Shown: piece by piece, positions 13,063 to 26,010 of the stretch
Layout: every line of letters starts with the position of its first letter
Numbering within the stretch: position 1 is the first letter of the stretch
Source: Megachile rotundata
Taxonomy: Eukaryota > Arthropoda > Insecta > Hymenoptera > Megachilidae
Assembly: GCF_050947335.1 (NCBI RefSeq)
Contig: NW_027473349.1
Span: 372,001 to 436,000 of the forward strand
Reading direction: 5' to 3'
DNA: 64,000 nt
Program-made: the position numbers and the translations under genes
The notes under the pieces: generated by a model
The model's database searches: none
What the model was told of the DNA's origin: nothing
The model's input: the letters and a program-made list of their open reading frames with translations, nothing else

Positions 13063-13750
13063 TGTGTGATTGTGCGTTTGTGTAATTGTGATTGTGTGAT
13101 TGTGATTGTGTGTACTGTGTGATTGTGTGATTGTGTGATTGTGTGATTGTGTGATTGTGTGATTGTGTGATTATGTGATTGTGTGATTGTGTGATTGTGT
13201 GATTGTGTGAGTGTGTGATTGTCTGACTGAGTGATTGTGTGCTTGTGCGATTGTGTGGTTGTGTGATTGTGTGATTGTGTGATTAGGTGATTGTGTGATT
13301 GTGTGATTGTGACTGTGTGATTGTATGAGTGTGTGATTGTGTGATTGAGTGATTGTGTGCTTGTGGGATTGTGTGGTTGTGTGATTGTGTGATTGTGTGA
13401 TTGTGTGATTGCGTGATTGTGTGATTGTGTGATTGTGTGATTGTGTGATTGTGTGATTGTGTGAGTGTGTGATTGTCTGATTGAGTGATTGTGTGCTTGT
13501 GTGATTGTGTGGTTGTGTGATTGTGTGATTGTGTGATTAGGTGATTGTGTGATTGTGTGATTGTGTGATTGTGACTGTGTGATTGTGTGATTGTGTGAGT
13601 GTGTGATTGTGTGATTGAGTGACTGTGTGCTTGTGTGATTGTGTGGTTGTGTGATTGTGTGATTGTGTGATTGTGTGATTGTGTGATTGTGTGATTGTGT
13701 GATTGTGTGATTGTGTGATTGTGTGATTGTGTGATTGTGTGATTGTGTGA
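13063..13750. repeat. Duplicated segment D3, copy 2
   Basis: Second copy of the 12170-12870 segment. It carries GACTGAG in place of GATTGAG near 13224 and GCTTGTGGG near 13358, both private to this copy. Confidence 0.8.
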
Positions 13751-15412
13751 TTGTGGTTGTGTGATTGTGATTGTGTGATTGTGATTGTGTGATTGTGATT
13801 GTGATTGTGATTGTGTGATTGTGATTGTGTGATTGTGATTATGTGATTGTGTGATTGTGTGATTGAGTGATTGTGTGAGTGTGTGGTTGTGTGATTGTAT
13901 GATTGTGTGATTGTGTGGTTGTGTGATTGTGTGATTGTGTGATTGTGTGATTGTGTGATTGTGTGATTGTGTGATTGTGTGATTGTGTGATTGTGTGATT
14001 GTGTGATTGTGTGATTGTGACTGTGCGATTGTGTGAGTGTGTGATTGTGTGATTGAGTGATTGTGTGCTTGTGTGATTGTGTGGTTGTGTGATTGTGTGA
14101 TTGTGTGATTGTGTGATTGTGTGATTGTGTGATTGTGATTGTGTGATTGTGATTGTGTGATTGTGACTGTGTGATTGTGACTGTGTGATTTTGTGAGTGT
14201 GTGATTGTGTGATTGAGTGATTGTGTGCTTGTGTGATTGTGTGATTGTGTTATTGTGTGATTGTGCGATTGTGTAATTGTGATTGTGTGATTGTGATTGT
14301 GTGTACTGTGTGATTGTGTGATTGTGTGATTGTGTGATTGTGTGATTGTGTGATTGTGTGATTGTGTGATTGTGTGATTGTGAGATTGTGTGATTGTGTG
14401 ATTGTGTGATTGAGTGATTGTGTGACTGCGTGATTGTGTGACTGTGTGATTGTGTGACTGCGTGATTGTGTGACCGCGATTGTGTGACCGTGATTGTGTG
14501 ACCGTGATTTTGTGACCGTCATTGTGTGACCGTGATTGTGTCATCGTGATTGTGTGATCGTGATTGTGTGATCGTGATTGTGCAATCGTGATTGTGTGAT
14601 TGCGTGATTGTGATTGTGTGATTGTGTGACTGTGTGATTGTGTGATTGTGTGATTGTGTGATTGTGTGATTGTGTGATTGTGTGATTGTGTGATTGTGTG
14701 ATTGTGTGATTGTGATTGTGTGATTGTGATTGTGTGATTGTGACTGTGTGATTGTGACTGTGTGATTTTGTGAGTGTGTGATTGTGTGATTGAGTGATTG
14801 TGTGCTTGTGTGATTGTGTGATTGTGTGATTGTGTGATTGTGTGATTGTGTGATTGTGTGATTGTGTGATTGTGTGATTGTGTGATTGTGTGATTGTGAT
14901 TGTGTGATTGTGATTGTGTGATTGTGACTGTGTGATTGTGACTGTGTGATTGTGTGAGTGTGTGATTGTGTGATTGAGTGATTGTGTGCTTGTGTGATTG
15001 TGTGGTTGTGTGATTGTGTGATTGTGTGATTAGGTGATTGTGTGATTGTGTGATTGTGTGATTGTGTGATTGTGTGATTGTGTGATTGTGTGATTGTGTG
15101 ATTGTGTGATTGTGTGATTGTGTGATTGTGACTGTGTGATTGTGTGAGTGTGTGATTGTGTGATTGAGTGACTGTGTGCTTGTGTGATTGTGTGGTTGTG
15201 TGATTGTGATTGTGTGATTGTGATTGTGTGATTGTGATTGTGTGATTGTGACTGTGTGATTGTGACTGTGTGATTTTGTGAGTGTGTGATTGCGTGATTG
15301 AGTGATTGTGTGCTTGTGTGATTGTGTGATTGTGTTATTGTGTGATTGTGCGATTGTGTAATTGTGATTGTGTGATTGTGATTGTGTGTACTGTGTGATT
15401 GTGTGATTGTGT
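13751..15412. repeat. Satellite mosaic holding cassette A6
   Basis: Contains a 6/8 alternation block (13753-13840), GATTGTATG near 13895, GTAC at 14303, cassette A6, and GTAC at 15388. The GATTTTG, GAGTG, GCTTG flank normally seen 3' of cassette A is also present. Confidence 0.85.
14424..14604. repeat. Cassette A6 (CATCG subtype)
   Basis: Private GACCGTCATTG near 14515. GTAC 121 bp upstream. Confidence 0.92.
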
Positions 15413-15593
15413 GATTGCGTGATTGTGTGACTGTGTGATTGTGTGACTGCGTGATTGTGTGACCGCGATTGTGTGACCGTGATTGTGTGACCGTGATTTT
15501 GTGACCGTGATTGTGTGACCGTGATTGTGTCATCGTGATTGTGTGATCGTGATTGAGTGATCGTGATTGTGCAATCGTGATTGTGTGATTGCG
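15413..15593. repeat. Cassette A7 (CATCG subtype)
   Basis: First unit is GATTGCG instead of GACTGCG. GATTGAG replaces GATTGTG near 15552. GTAC only 25 bp upstream. Confidence 0.9.
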
Positions 15594-15985
15594 TGATTGT
15601 GATTGTGTGATTCTGTGACTGTGTGATTGTGTGATTGTGTGATTGTGTGATTGTGATTGTGATTGTGTGATTGTGATTGTGTGATTGTGATTGTGTGATT
15701 GTGTGATTGTGTGATTGAGTGATTGTGTGAGTGTGTGGTTGTGTGATTGTATGATTGTGTGATTGTGTGGTTGTGTGATTGTGTGATTGTGTGATTGTGT
15801 GATTGTGTGATTGTGTGATTGTGTGATTGTGTGATTGTGTGATTGTGTGATTGTGTGATTGTGTGATTGTGTGATTGTGTGATTGTGACTGTGCGATTGT
15901 GTGAGTGTGTGATTGTGTGATTGAGTGATTGTGTGCTTGTGTGATTGTGTGGTTGTGTGATTGTGTGATTGTGTGGTTGTGTGAT
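15413..15985. repeat. Duplicated segment D4, copy 1 (853-bp offset to copy 2)
   Basis: Begins with cassette A7, whose first unit is GATTGCG rather than GACTGCG. Private markers shared with copies at 16266 and 19739 are GATTCTG (15609, 16462, 19934) followed by three 6-bp units in a row, and GATTGTATG (about 15747, 16602, 20076). Confidence 0.8.
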
Positions 15986-16265
15986 TGTGTTATTGTGTGA
16001 TTGTGTGATTGTGTGATTGTGTGATTGTGTGATTGTGTGATTGTGTGATTGTGATTGTGTGATTGTGATTGTGTGATTGTGACTGTGTGATTGTGACTGT
16101 GTGATTTTGTGAGTGTGTGATTGTGTGATTGAGTGATTGTGTGCATGTGTGATTGTGTGATTGTGTTATTGTGTGATTGTGCGATTGTGTAATTGTGATT
16201 GTGTGATTGTGATTGTGTGATTGTGATTGTGTGTACTGTGTGATTGTGTGATTGTGTGATTGTGT
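15986..16265. repeat. Satellite linker before cassette A8
   Basis: Contains GATTTTG, a GCATG variant near 16143 and GTAC at 16233, then leads into cassette A8. Confidence 0.8.
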
Positions 16266-16446
16266 GATTGCGTGATTGTGTGACTGTGTGATTGTGTGAC
16301 TGCGTGATTGTGTGACCGCGATTGTGTGACCGTGATTGTGTGACCGTGATTTTGTGACCGTGATTGTGTGACCGTGATTGTGTCATCGTGATTGTGTGAT
16401 CGTGATTGTGTGATCGTGATTGTGCAATCGTGATTGTGTGATTGCG
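16266..16446. repeat. Cassette A8 (CATCG subtype)
   Basis: First unit GATTGCG, as in A7. GTAC 33 bp upstream. Confidence 0.9.
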
Positions 16447-16838
16447 TGATTGTGATTGTGTGATTCTGTGACTGTGTGATTGTGTGATTGTGTGATTGTG
16501 TGATTGTGATTGTGATTGTGTGATTGTGATTGTGTGATTGTGATTGTGTGATTGTGTGATTGTGTGATTGAGTGATTGTGTGAGTGTGTGGTTGTGTGAT
16601 TGTATGATTGTGTGATTGTGTGGTTGTGTGATTGTGTGATTGTGTGATTGTGTGATTGTGTGATTGTGTGATTGTGTGATTGTGTGATTGTGTGATTGTG
16701 TGATTGTGTGATTGTGTGATTGTGACTGTGCGATTGTGTGAGTGTGTGATTGTGTGATTGAGTGATTGTGTGCTTGTGTGATTGTGTGGTTGTGTGATTG
16801 TGTGATTGTGTGGTTGTGTGATTGTGTGATTGTGTGAT
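16266..16838. repeat. Duplicated segment D4, copy 2
   Basis: Second copy of the A7-type segment, 853 bp downstream of copy 1, starting with cassette A8 (first unit again GATTGCG). Confidence 0.8.
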
Positions 16839-17435
16839 TGTGTGATTGTGTTATTGTGTGATTGTGCGATTGTGTAATTGTGATTGTGTGATTGTGATTG
16901 TGTGTACTGTGTGATTGTGTGATTGTGTGATTGTGTGATTGTGTGATTGTGTGATTGTGTGATTGTGTGATTGTGTGATTGTGTGATTGTGTGATTGTGT
17001 GATTGTGTGATTGTGTGATTGTGTGATTGTGTGATTGTGTGATTGTGTGATTGTGTGATTGTGTGATTATGTTATTGTGTGATTGTGTGATTGTGTGATT
17101 GTGTGAGTGTGTGATTGTGTGATTGTGTGATTGTGATTGTGTGATTGTGACTGTGTGATTGTGTGAGTGTGTGATTGTGTGATTGAGTGACTGTGTGGTT
17201 GTGTGATTGTGTGATTGTGTGATTGTGTGGTTGTGTGATTGTGTGGTTGTGTGATTGTGTGATTGTGTGATTGTGTGATTGTGTGATTGTGTGATTGTGG
17301 TTGTGTGATTGTGTGGTTGTGTGATTGTGTGATTGTGTGATTGTGTGATTGTGTGATTGTGTGATTGTGTGATTGTGTGATTGTGTGATTGTGTGATTGT
17401 GTGATTGTGTGATTGTGTGATTGTGTGATTGTGTG
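16839..17435. repeat. Near-pure 8-bp array
   Basis: GTAC at 16904 is followed by about 160 bp of perfect 8-bp units. The part around 17100-17330 resembles 400-640 and 4390-4620: GAGTG, GACTG, and two GGTTG split by a 6-bp unit. Confidence 0.85.
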
Positions 17436-18138
17436 AGTGTGTGATTGTGTGGTTGTGTGATTGTGTGATTGTGTGATTGTGTGATTGTGTGATTGTGTGA
17501 TTGTGTGATTGTGTGATTGTGTGATTGTGTGATTGTGGTTGTGTGATTGTGATTGTGTGATTGAGTGATTGTGTGATTGTGTGATTGTGTGATTGTGTGA
17601 CTGTGTGATTGTGTGATTGTGTGGTTGTGTGATTGTGTGATTGTGTGATTGTGTGATTGTGTGATTGTGTGATTGTGTGACTGTGTGATTGTGTGATTGT
17701 GTGATTGTGCGATTGTGTGATTGTGCGATTGTGTAATTGTGATTGTGTGATTGTGATTGTGTGTACTGTGTGATTGTGTGATTGTGTGATTGTGTGATTG
17801 TGTGATTGTGTGATTATGTGATTGTGTGATTGTGTGATTGTGTGATTGTGTGAGTGTGTGATTGTCTGATTGAGTGATTGTGTGCTTGTGTGATTGTGTG
17901 GTTGTGTGATTGTGTGATTGTGTGATTAGGTGATTGTGTGATTGTGTGATTGTGACTGTGGGATTGTATGAGTGTGTGATTGTGTGATTGAGTGATTGTG
18001 TGCTTGTGTGATTGTGTGATTGTGTGACCGTGATTGTGTGACCGTGATTGTGTGGCCGTGATTGAGTGACCGTGATTGTGATTGCGTGATTGTGTGATTG
18101 TGTGATCGTGTGATCGTGTGACTGTGTGATCGTGTGAT
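17436..18138. repeat. Duplicated segment D2, copy 2
   Basis: Copy of 11150-11868, with GTAC at 17763 and the short cassette B4. Confidence 0.8.
18026..18138. repeat. Cassette B4 (short form)
   Basis: One GACCGTG fewer, as in B3. GTAC 263 bp upstream; no TTAA downstream. Confidence 0.88.
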
Positions 18139-19738
18139 TGTGTGATTGTGTGAGTGTGTGATTGTGTGATTGTGTGATTGTGTGATTGTGACTGTGTGAT
18201 TGTGTGATTGAGTGATTGTGTGGTTGTGTGATTGTGTGGTTGTGTGATTGTGTGGTTGTGTGATTGTGTGATTGTGTGATTTTGTGATTGTGTGATTGTG
18301 TGATTGTGTGATTGTGTGATTGTGTGATTGTGTGATTGTGTGATTGTGTGATTGTGGTTGTGTGATTGTGATTGTGCGATTGTGATTGTGTGATTGTGTC
18401 TGTGTGATTGTGTGAGTGTGTGATTGTGTGATTGTGTGATTGTGTGATTGTGTGAGTGTGTGATTGTGTGATTGTGTGATTGTGTGATTGTGTAATTGTG
18501 ATTGTGCGATTGTGTGATTGTGTGATTGTGTGATTGTGTGATTGTGTGATTGTGTGATTGTGTGATTGTGAGATTGTGTGATTGTGTGATTGTGTGATTG
18601 AGTGATTGTGTGACTGCGTGATTGTGTGACTGTGTGATTGTGTGACTGCGTGATTGTGTGACCGCGATTGTGTGACCGTGATTGTGTGACCGCGATTTTG
18701 TGACCGTGATTGTGTGACCGTGATTGTGTCATCGTGATTGTGTGATCGTGATTGTGTGATCGTGATTGTGCAATCGTGATTGTGTGATTGCGTGATTGTG
18801 ATTGTGTGATTGTGTGACTGTGTGATTGTGTGATTGTGTGATTGTGTGATTGTGTGATTGTGTGATTGTGTGATTGTGTGATTGTGTGATTGTGTGATTG
18901 TGTGATTGTGATTGTGTGATTGTGATTGTGTGATTGTGACTGTGTGATTGTGACTGTGTGATTTTGTGAGTGTGTGATTGTGTGATTGAGTGATTGTGTG
19001 CTTGTGTGATTGTGTGATTGTGTGATTGTGTGATTGTGTGATTGTGTGATTGTGTGATTGTGTGATTGTGTGATTGTGTGATTGTGATTGTGTGATTGTG
19101 ATTGTGTGATTGTGACTGTGTGATTGTGACTGTGTGATTGTGTGAGTGTGTGATTGTGTGATTGAGTGATTGTGTGCTTGTGTGATTGTGTGGTTGTGTG
19201 ATTGTGTGATTGTGTGATTAGGTGATTGTGTGATTGTGTGATTGTGTGATTGTGTGATTGTGTGATTGTGTGATTGTGTGATTGTGTGATTGTGTGATTG
19301 TGTGATTGTGTGATTGTGTGATTGTGTGATTGTGTGATTGTGTGATTGTGTGATTGTGACTGTGTGATTGTGTGAGTGTGTGATTGTGTGATTGAGTGAC
19401 TGTGTGCTTGTGTGATTGTGTGGTTGTGTGATTGTGATTGTGTGATTGTGATTGTGTGATTGTGACTGTGTGATTGTGACTGTGTGATTTTGTGAGTGTG
19501 TGATTGTGTGATTGAGTGATTGTGTGCTTGTGTGATTGTGTGATTGTGTTATTGTGTGATTGTGCGATTGTGTAATTGTGATTGTGTGATTGTGATTGTG
19601 TGTACTGTGTGATTGTGTGATTGTGTGATTGTGTGATTGTGTGATTGTGTGATTGTGTGATTGTGTGATTGTGTGATTGTGTGATTGTGTGATTGTGAGA
19701 TTGTGTGATTGTGTGATTGTGTGATTGAGTGATTGTGT
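18139..19738. repeat. Satellite mosaic holding cassette A9
   Basis: Contains the GATTTTG to GTGTCTGTG module (near 18398) and GATTGTGAG before cassette A9. After A9 come two GACTGTG, GATTTTG, GAGTG flanks, and GTAC at 19602 ahead of A10. Confidence 0.85.
18612..18792. repeat. Cassette A9 (CATCG subtype)
   Basis: Carries a second GACCGCG where the reference has GACCGTG before the GATTTTG-type gap. No GTAC close upstream. Confidence 0.92.
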
Positions 19739-19919
19739 GACTGCGTGATTGTGTGACTGTGTGATTGTGTGACTGCGTGATTGTGTGACCGCGATTGTGT
19801 GACCGTGATTGTGTGACCGTGATTTTGTGACCGTGATTGTGTGACCGTGATTGTGTCATCGTGATTGTGTGAACGTGATTGTGTGATCGTGATTGTGCAA
19901 TCGTGATTGTGTGATTGCG
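19739..19919. repeat. Cassette A10 (CATCG subtype)
   Basis: Private GAACGTG near 19871. GTAC 137 bp upstream, the one CATCG copy with a long spacing. Confidence 0.92.
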
Positions 19920-20260
19920 TGATTGTGATTGTGTGATTCTGTGACTGTGTGATTGTGTGATTGTGTGATTGTGTGATTGTGATTGTGATTGTGTGATTGT
20001 GATTGTGTGATTGTGATTGTGTGATTGTGTGATTGTGTGACTGAGTGATTGTGTGAGTGTGTGGTTGTGTGATTGTATGATTGTGTGATTGTGTGGTTGT
20101 GTGATTGTGTGATTGTGTGATTGTGTGATTGTGTGATTGTGTGATTGTGTGATTGTGTGATTGTGTGATTGTGTGATTGTGTGATTGTGTGATTGTGACT
20201 GTGCGATTGTGTGAGTGTGTGATTGTGTGATTGAGTGATTGTGTGCTTGTGTGATTGTGT
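19739..20260. repeat. Duplicated segment D4, copy 3
   Basis: Cassette A10 followed by the private GATTCTG (19934) and GATTGTATG (about 20076) markers of D4. A GACTGAG variant near 20040 replaces GATTGAG. Confidence 0.75.
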
Positions 20261-22980
20261 GGTTGTGTGATTGTGTGGTTGTGTGGTTGTGTGATTGTGT
20301 GATTGTGGTTGTGTGATTGTGATTGAGTGATTGAGTGATTGTGTGACTGTGTGATTGTGTGATTGAGTGATTGTGTGGTTGTGTGATTGTGTGGTTGTGT
20401 GATTGTGTGGTTGTGTGATTGTGTGATTGTGTGATTTTGTGATTGTGTGATTGTGTGATTGTGTGATTGTGTGATTGTGTGATTGTGTGATTGTGTGATT
20501 GTGTGATTGTGGTTGTGTGATTGTGATTGTGCGATTGTGATTGTGTGATTGTGTCTGTGTGATTGTGTGAGTGTGTGATTGTGTGATTGTGTGATTGTGT
20601 GATTGTGTGAGTGTGTGATTGTGTGATTGTGTGATTGTGTGATTGTGTAATTGTGATTGTGCGATTGTGTGATTGTGTGATTGTGTGATTGTGTGATTGT
20701 GTGATTGTGTGATTGTGAGATAGTGTGATTGTGTGATGGTGTAATCGTGATTGTGTGATTGTGATTGTGTGATTGTGTGATTGTGTGATTGTGACTGTGT
20801 GATTGTGTGAGTGTGTGATTGTGTGATTGAGTGACTGTGTGCTTGTGTGATTGTGTGGTTGTGTGATTGTGTGATTGTGTGATTGTGTGATTGTGTGATT
20901 GTGTGATTGTGTGATTGTGTGATTGTGTGATTGTGTGATTGTGTGATTGTGTGATTGTGTGATTGTGTGATTGTGTGATTGTGTGATTGTGTGATTGTGT
21001 GATTGTGTGATTGTGTGATTGTGTGATTGTGTGATTGTGGTTGTGTGATTGTGATTGTGTGATTGTGATTGTGTGATTGTGATTGTGTGATTGTGATTGT
21101 GTGATTGTGTGATTGTGTGATTGAGTGATTGTGTGAGTGTGTGGTTGTGTGATTGTGTGATTGTGTGATTGTGTGGTTGTGTGATTGTGTGATTGTGTGA
21201 TTGTGTGATTGTGTGCTTGTGTGATTGTGTGGTTGTGTGATTGTGTGATTGTGTGGTTGTGTGATTGTGTGATTGTGTGATTGTGTGATTGTGTGATTGT
21301 GTGATTGTGTGATTGTGTGATTGTGTGACTCTGTGATTGTGTGATTGTGTGATTGTGTGATTGTGTGATTGTGTGATTGTGCGATTGTGTAATTGTGATT
21401 GTGTGATTGTGATTGTGTGTACTGTGTGATTGTGTGATTGTGTGATTGTGTGATTGTGTGATTGTGTGATTGTGTGATTGTGTGATTGTGAGATTGTGTG
21501 ATTGTGTGATTGTGTGATTGAGTGATTGTGTGACTGCGTGATTGTGTGACTGTGTGATAGTGTGACTGCGTGATTGTGTGACCGCGATTGTGTGACCGTG
21601 ATTGTGTGACCGTGATTTTGTGACCGTGATTGTGTGACCGTGATTGTGTCATCGTGATTGTGTGATCGTGATTGTGTGATTGTGTGATTGTGTGATTGTG
21701 TGATTGTGTGATTGCGTGATTGTGATTGTGTGATTGTGTGACTGTGTGATTGTGTGATTGTGTGATTGTGTGATTGTGTGATTGTGTGATTGTGTGATTG
21801 TGTGATTGTGTGATTGTGTGATTGTGTGATTGTGTGATTGTGTGATTGTGTGATTGTGATTGTGTGATTGTGATTGTGTGATTGTGACTGTGTGATTGTG
21901 ACTGTGTGATTTTGTGAGTGTGTGATTGTGTGATTGAGTGATTGTGTGCTTGTGTGATTGTGTGATTGTGTGATTGTGTGATTGTGTGATTGTGTGATTG
22001 TGTGATTGTGTTATTGTGTGATTGTGATTGTGTGATTGTGATTGTGTGATTGTGACTGTGTGATTGTGACTGTGTGATTGTGTGAGTGTGTGATTGTGTG
22101 ATAGAGTGATTGTGTGCTTGTGTGATTGTGTGGTTGTGTGATTGTGTGATTGTGTGATTAGGTGATTGTGTGATTGTGTGATTGTGTGATTGTGTGATTG
22201 TGTGATTGTGTGATTGTGTGATTGTGGTTGTGTGATTGTGATTGTGCGATTGTGATTGTGTGATTGTGTCTGTGTGATTGTGTGAGTGTGTGATTGTGTG
22301 ATTGTGTGATTGTGTGATTGTGTGAGTGTGTGATTGTGTGATTGTGTGATTGTGTGATTGTGTAATTGTGATTGTGCGATTGTGTGATTGTGTGATTGTG
22401 TGATTGTGTGATTGTGTGATTGTGTGATTGTGAGATAGTGTGATTGTGTGATGGTGTAATCGTGATTGTGTGATTGTGATTGTGTGATTGTGTGATTGTG
22501 TGATTGTGACTGTGTGATTGTGTGAGTGTGTGATTGTGTGATTGAGTGACTGTGTGCTTGTGTGATTGTGTGGTTGTGTGATTGTGTGATTGTGTGATTG
22601 TGTGATTGTGTGATTGTGTGATTGTGTGATTGTGTGATTGTGTGATTGTGTGATTGTGTGATTGTGTGATTGTGTGATTGTGTGATTGTGTGATTGTGGT
22701 TGTGTGATTGTGATTGTGTGATTGTGATTGTGTGATTGTGATTGTGTGATTGTGATTGTGTGATTGTGATTGTGTGATTGTGTGATTGTGTGATTGAGTG
22801 ATTGTGTGAGTGTGTGGTTGTGTGATTGTGTGATTGTGTGATTGTGTGGTTGTGTGATTGTGTGATTGTGTGATTGTGTGATTGTGTGATTGTGTGATTG
22901 TGTGATTGTGTGATTGTGATTGTGTGATTGTGATTGTGTGATTGTGACTGTGTGATTGTGACTGTGTGATTTTGTGAGTG
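20261..22980. repeat. Satellite mosaic holding cassette A11
   Basis: The module GTGTCTGTG to GAGATAG/GATGGTGTAATCG occurs twice (20553-20745 and 22266-22460), flanking GTAC at 21419 and the degraded cassette A11. 6/8 alternation blocks lie at 21045-21105 and 22698-22780. Confidence 0.85.
21532..21716. repeat. Cassette A11 (CATCG subtype, degraded 3' half)
   Basis: Private GATAG between the GACTG units. After one GATCGTG the cassette lapses into plain units, so the GATTGTGCAATC dyad is missing. It is the only complete-span copy without the dyad. Confidence 0.9.
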
Positions 22981-24202
22981 TGTGATTGTGTGATTGAGTG
23001 ATTGTGTGCTTGTGTGATTGTGTGATTGTGTGATTGTGTGATTGTGTGATTGTGTGATTGTGTTATTGTGTGATTGTGTGATTGTGATTGTGTGATTGTG
23101 ATTGTGTGATTGTGACTGTGTGATTGTGACTGTGTGATTGTGTGAGTGTGTGATTGTGTGAGTGTGTGATTGTGTGATTGTGTGATTGTGTGATTGTGAC
23201 TGTGTGATTGTGTGAGTGTGTGATTGTGTGATTGAGTGACTGTGTGCTTGTGTGATTGTGTGGTTGTGTGATTGTGTGATTGTGTGATTGTGTGATTGTG
23301 TGATTGTGTGATTGTCTGATTGTGTGATTGTGTGATTGTGTGGTTGTGTGATTGTGTGATTGTGTGATTGTGTGGTTGTGTGATTGTGTGATTGTGTGAT
23401 TGTGTGATTGTGTGATTGTGTGATTGTGTGATTGTGTGATTGTGTGATTGTGTGATTGTGTGATTGTGTGATTGTGTGATTGTGTGATTGTGTGATTGTG
23501 GTTGTGTGATTGTGATTGTGTGATTGTGATTGTGTGATTGTGATTGTGTGATTGTGATTGTGTGATTGTGATTGTGTGATTGTGATTGTGTGATTGTGTG
23601 ATTGTGTGATTGAGTGATTGTGTGAGTGTGTGGTTGTGTGATTGTGTGATTGTGTGATTGTGTGGTTGTGTGATTGTGTGATTGTGTGATTGTGTGATTG
23701 TGTGATTGTGTGATTGTGTGATTGTGTGATTGTGTGATTGTGTGATTGTGTGATTGTGTGATTGTGTGATTGTGTGATTGTGAGATTGTGTGATTGTGTG
23801 ATTGTGTGATTGAGTGATTGTGTGACTGCGTGATTGTGTGACTGTGTGATTGTGTGACTGCGTGATTGTGTGACCGCGATTGTGTGACCGTGATTGTGTG
23901 ACCGTGATTTTGTGACCGTGATTGTGTGACCGTGATTGTGTGATCGTGATTGTGTGATCGTGATTGTGTGATCGTGATTGTGCAATCGTGATTGTGTGAT
24001 TGCGTGATTGTGATTGTGTGATTGTGTGACTGTGTGATTGTGTGATTGTGTGATTGTGTGATTGTGTGATTGTGTGATTGTGTGATTGTGTGATTGTGTG
24101 ATTGTGATTGTGTGATTGTGATTGTGTGATTGTGACTGTGTGATTGTGACTGTGTGATTTTGTGAGTGTGTGATTGTGTGATTGAGTGATTGTGTGATTG
24201 TG
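22981..24202. repeat. Segment with cassette A12, related to 26330-27905
   Basis: Shares GTCTGATTG (23315 and 26675, offset 3,360) with 26330-27905. The cassette A offset is 3,723, so the downstream copy carries about 363 bp more, including a GTAC module (27394). Ends at the TTAA of the next segment. Confidence 0.75.
23824..24004. repeat. Cassette A12 (GATCG subtype)
   Basis: First copy in the window with TGATCG where the reference has TCATCG. TTAA follows 329 bp after the CCGCG core. Confidence 0.92.
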
Positions 24203-26010
24203 TTAATGTGACTGTGTGATTGTGTGAGTGTGTGATTGTGTGATTGAGTGATTGTGTGGTTGTGTGATTGTGTGGTTGTGTGATTGTGTGATTGTGTGAT
24301 TGTGTGATTGTGTGACTGTGTGATTGTGTGAGTGTGTGATTGTGTGATTGAGTGATTGTGTGGTTGTGTGATTGTGTGGTTGTGTGATTGTGTGATTGTG
24401 TGATTTTGTGATTGTGTGATTGTGTGATTGTGTGATTGTGGTTGTGTGATTGTGATTGTGTGATTGTGATAGTGTGATTGTGATTGTGTGATTGTGATTG
24501 TGTGATTGTGATTGTGTGATTGTGTGATTGTGTGATTGAGTGATTGTGTGAGTGTGTGGTTGTGTGATTGTGTGATTGTGTGATTGTGTGGTTGTGTGAT
24601 TGTGTGATTGTGTGATTGTGTGATTGTGTGATTGTGTGGTTGTGTGATTGTGTGATTGTGTGATTAGGTGATTGTGTGATTGTGTGATTGTGACTGTGGG
24701 ATTGTATGAGTGTGTGATTGTGTGATTGAGTGATTGTGTGCTTGTGTGATTGTGTGATTGTGTGACCGTGATTGTGTGACCGTGATTGTGTGACCGTGAT
24801 TGTGTGGCCGTGATTGAGTGACCGTGATTGTGATTGCGTGATTGTGTGATTGTGTGATCGTGTGATCGTGTGACTGTGTGATCGTGTGATTGTGTGATTG
24901 TGTGAGTGTGTGATTGTGTGATTGTGTGATTGTGTGATTGTGACTGTGTGATTGTGTGATTGAGTGATTGTGTGGTTGTGTGATTGTGTGGTTGTGTGAT
25001 TGTGTGGTTGTGTGATTGTGTGATTGTGTGATTTTGTGATTGTGTGATTGTGTGATTGTGTGATTGTGTGATTGTGTGATTGTGTGATTGTGTGATTGTG
25101 TGATTGTGGTTGTGTGATTGTGATTGTGCGATTGTGATTGTGTGATTGTGTCTGTGTGATTGTGTGAGTGTGTGATTGTGTGATTGTGTGATTGTGTGAT
25201 TGTGTGAGTGTGTGATTGTGTGATTGTGTGATTGTGTGATTGTGTAATTGTGATTGTGCGATTGTGTGATTGTGTGATTGTGTGATTGTGTGATTGTGTG
25301 ATTGTGTGATTGTGAGATAGTGTGATTGTGTGATGGGGTAATCGTGATTGTGTGATTGTGATTGTGTGATTGTGTGATTGTGTGATTGTGACTGTGTGAT
25401 TGTGTGAGTGTGTGATTGTGTGATTGAGTGACTGTGTGCTTGTGTGATTGTGTGGTTGTGTGATTGTGTGATTGTGTGATTGTGTGATTGTGTGATTGTG
25501 TGATTGTGTGATTGTGTGATTGTGTGATTGTGTGATTGTGTGATTGTGTGATTGTGTGATTGTGTGATTGTGTGATTGTGTGATTGTGTGATTGTGTGAT
25601 TGTGTGATTGTGTGATTGTGATTGTGTGATTGTGATTGTGTGATTGTGATTGTGTGATTGTGATTGTGTGATTGTGATTGTGTGATTGTGTGATTGTGTG
25701 ATTGAGTGATTGTGTGAGTGTGTGGTTGTGTGATTGTGTGATTGTGTGATTGTGTGGTTGTGTGATTGTGTGATTGTGTGATTGTGTGATTGTGTGATTG
25801 TGTGATTGTGTGATTGTGTGATTGTGACTGTGCGATTGTGTGAGTGTGTGATTGTGTGATTGAGTGATTGTGTGCTTGTGTGATTGTGTGGTTGTGTGAT
25901 TGTGTGATTGTGTGGTTGTGTGATTGTGTGATTGTGTGATTGTGTGATTGTGTGATTGTGTGATTGTGTGATTGTGTGATTGTGTGATTGTGTGATTGTG
26001 TGACTCTGTG
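24203..26010. repeat. Segmental duplication D5, copy 1 (3,703-bp offset)
   Basis: Starts at TTAA 24203. Private markers in register with copy 2: GATAGTG (24468 and 28171), GATGGGGTAATCG (25332 and 29036) and cassette B (24764 and 28468). The offset drops to 3,680 at GACTCTG (26002 and 29682), a loss of three 8-bp units. Confidence 0.88.
24764..24887. repeat. Cassette B5
   Basis: Full form, in D5 copy 1. No GTAC nearby; TTAA lies upstream (24203) instead of downstream. Confidence 0.9.
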
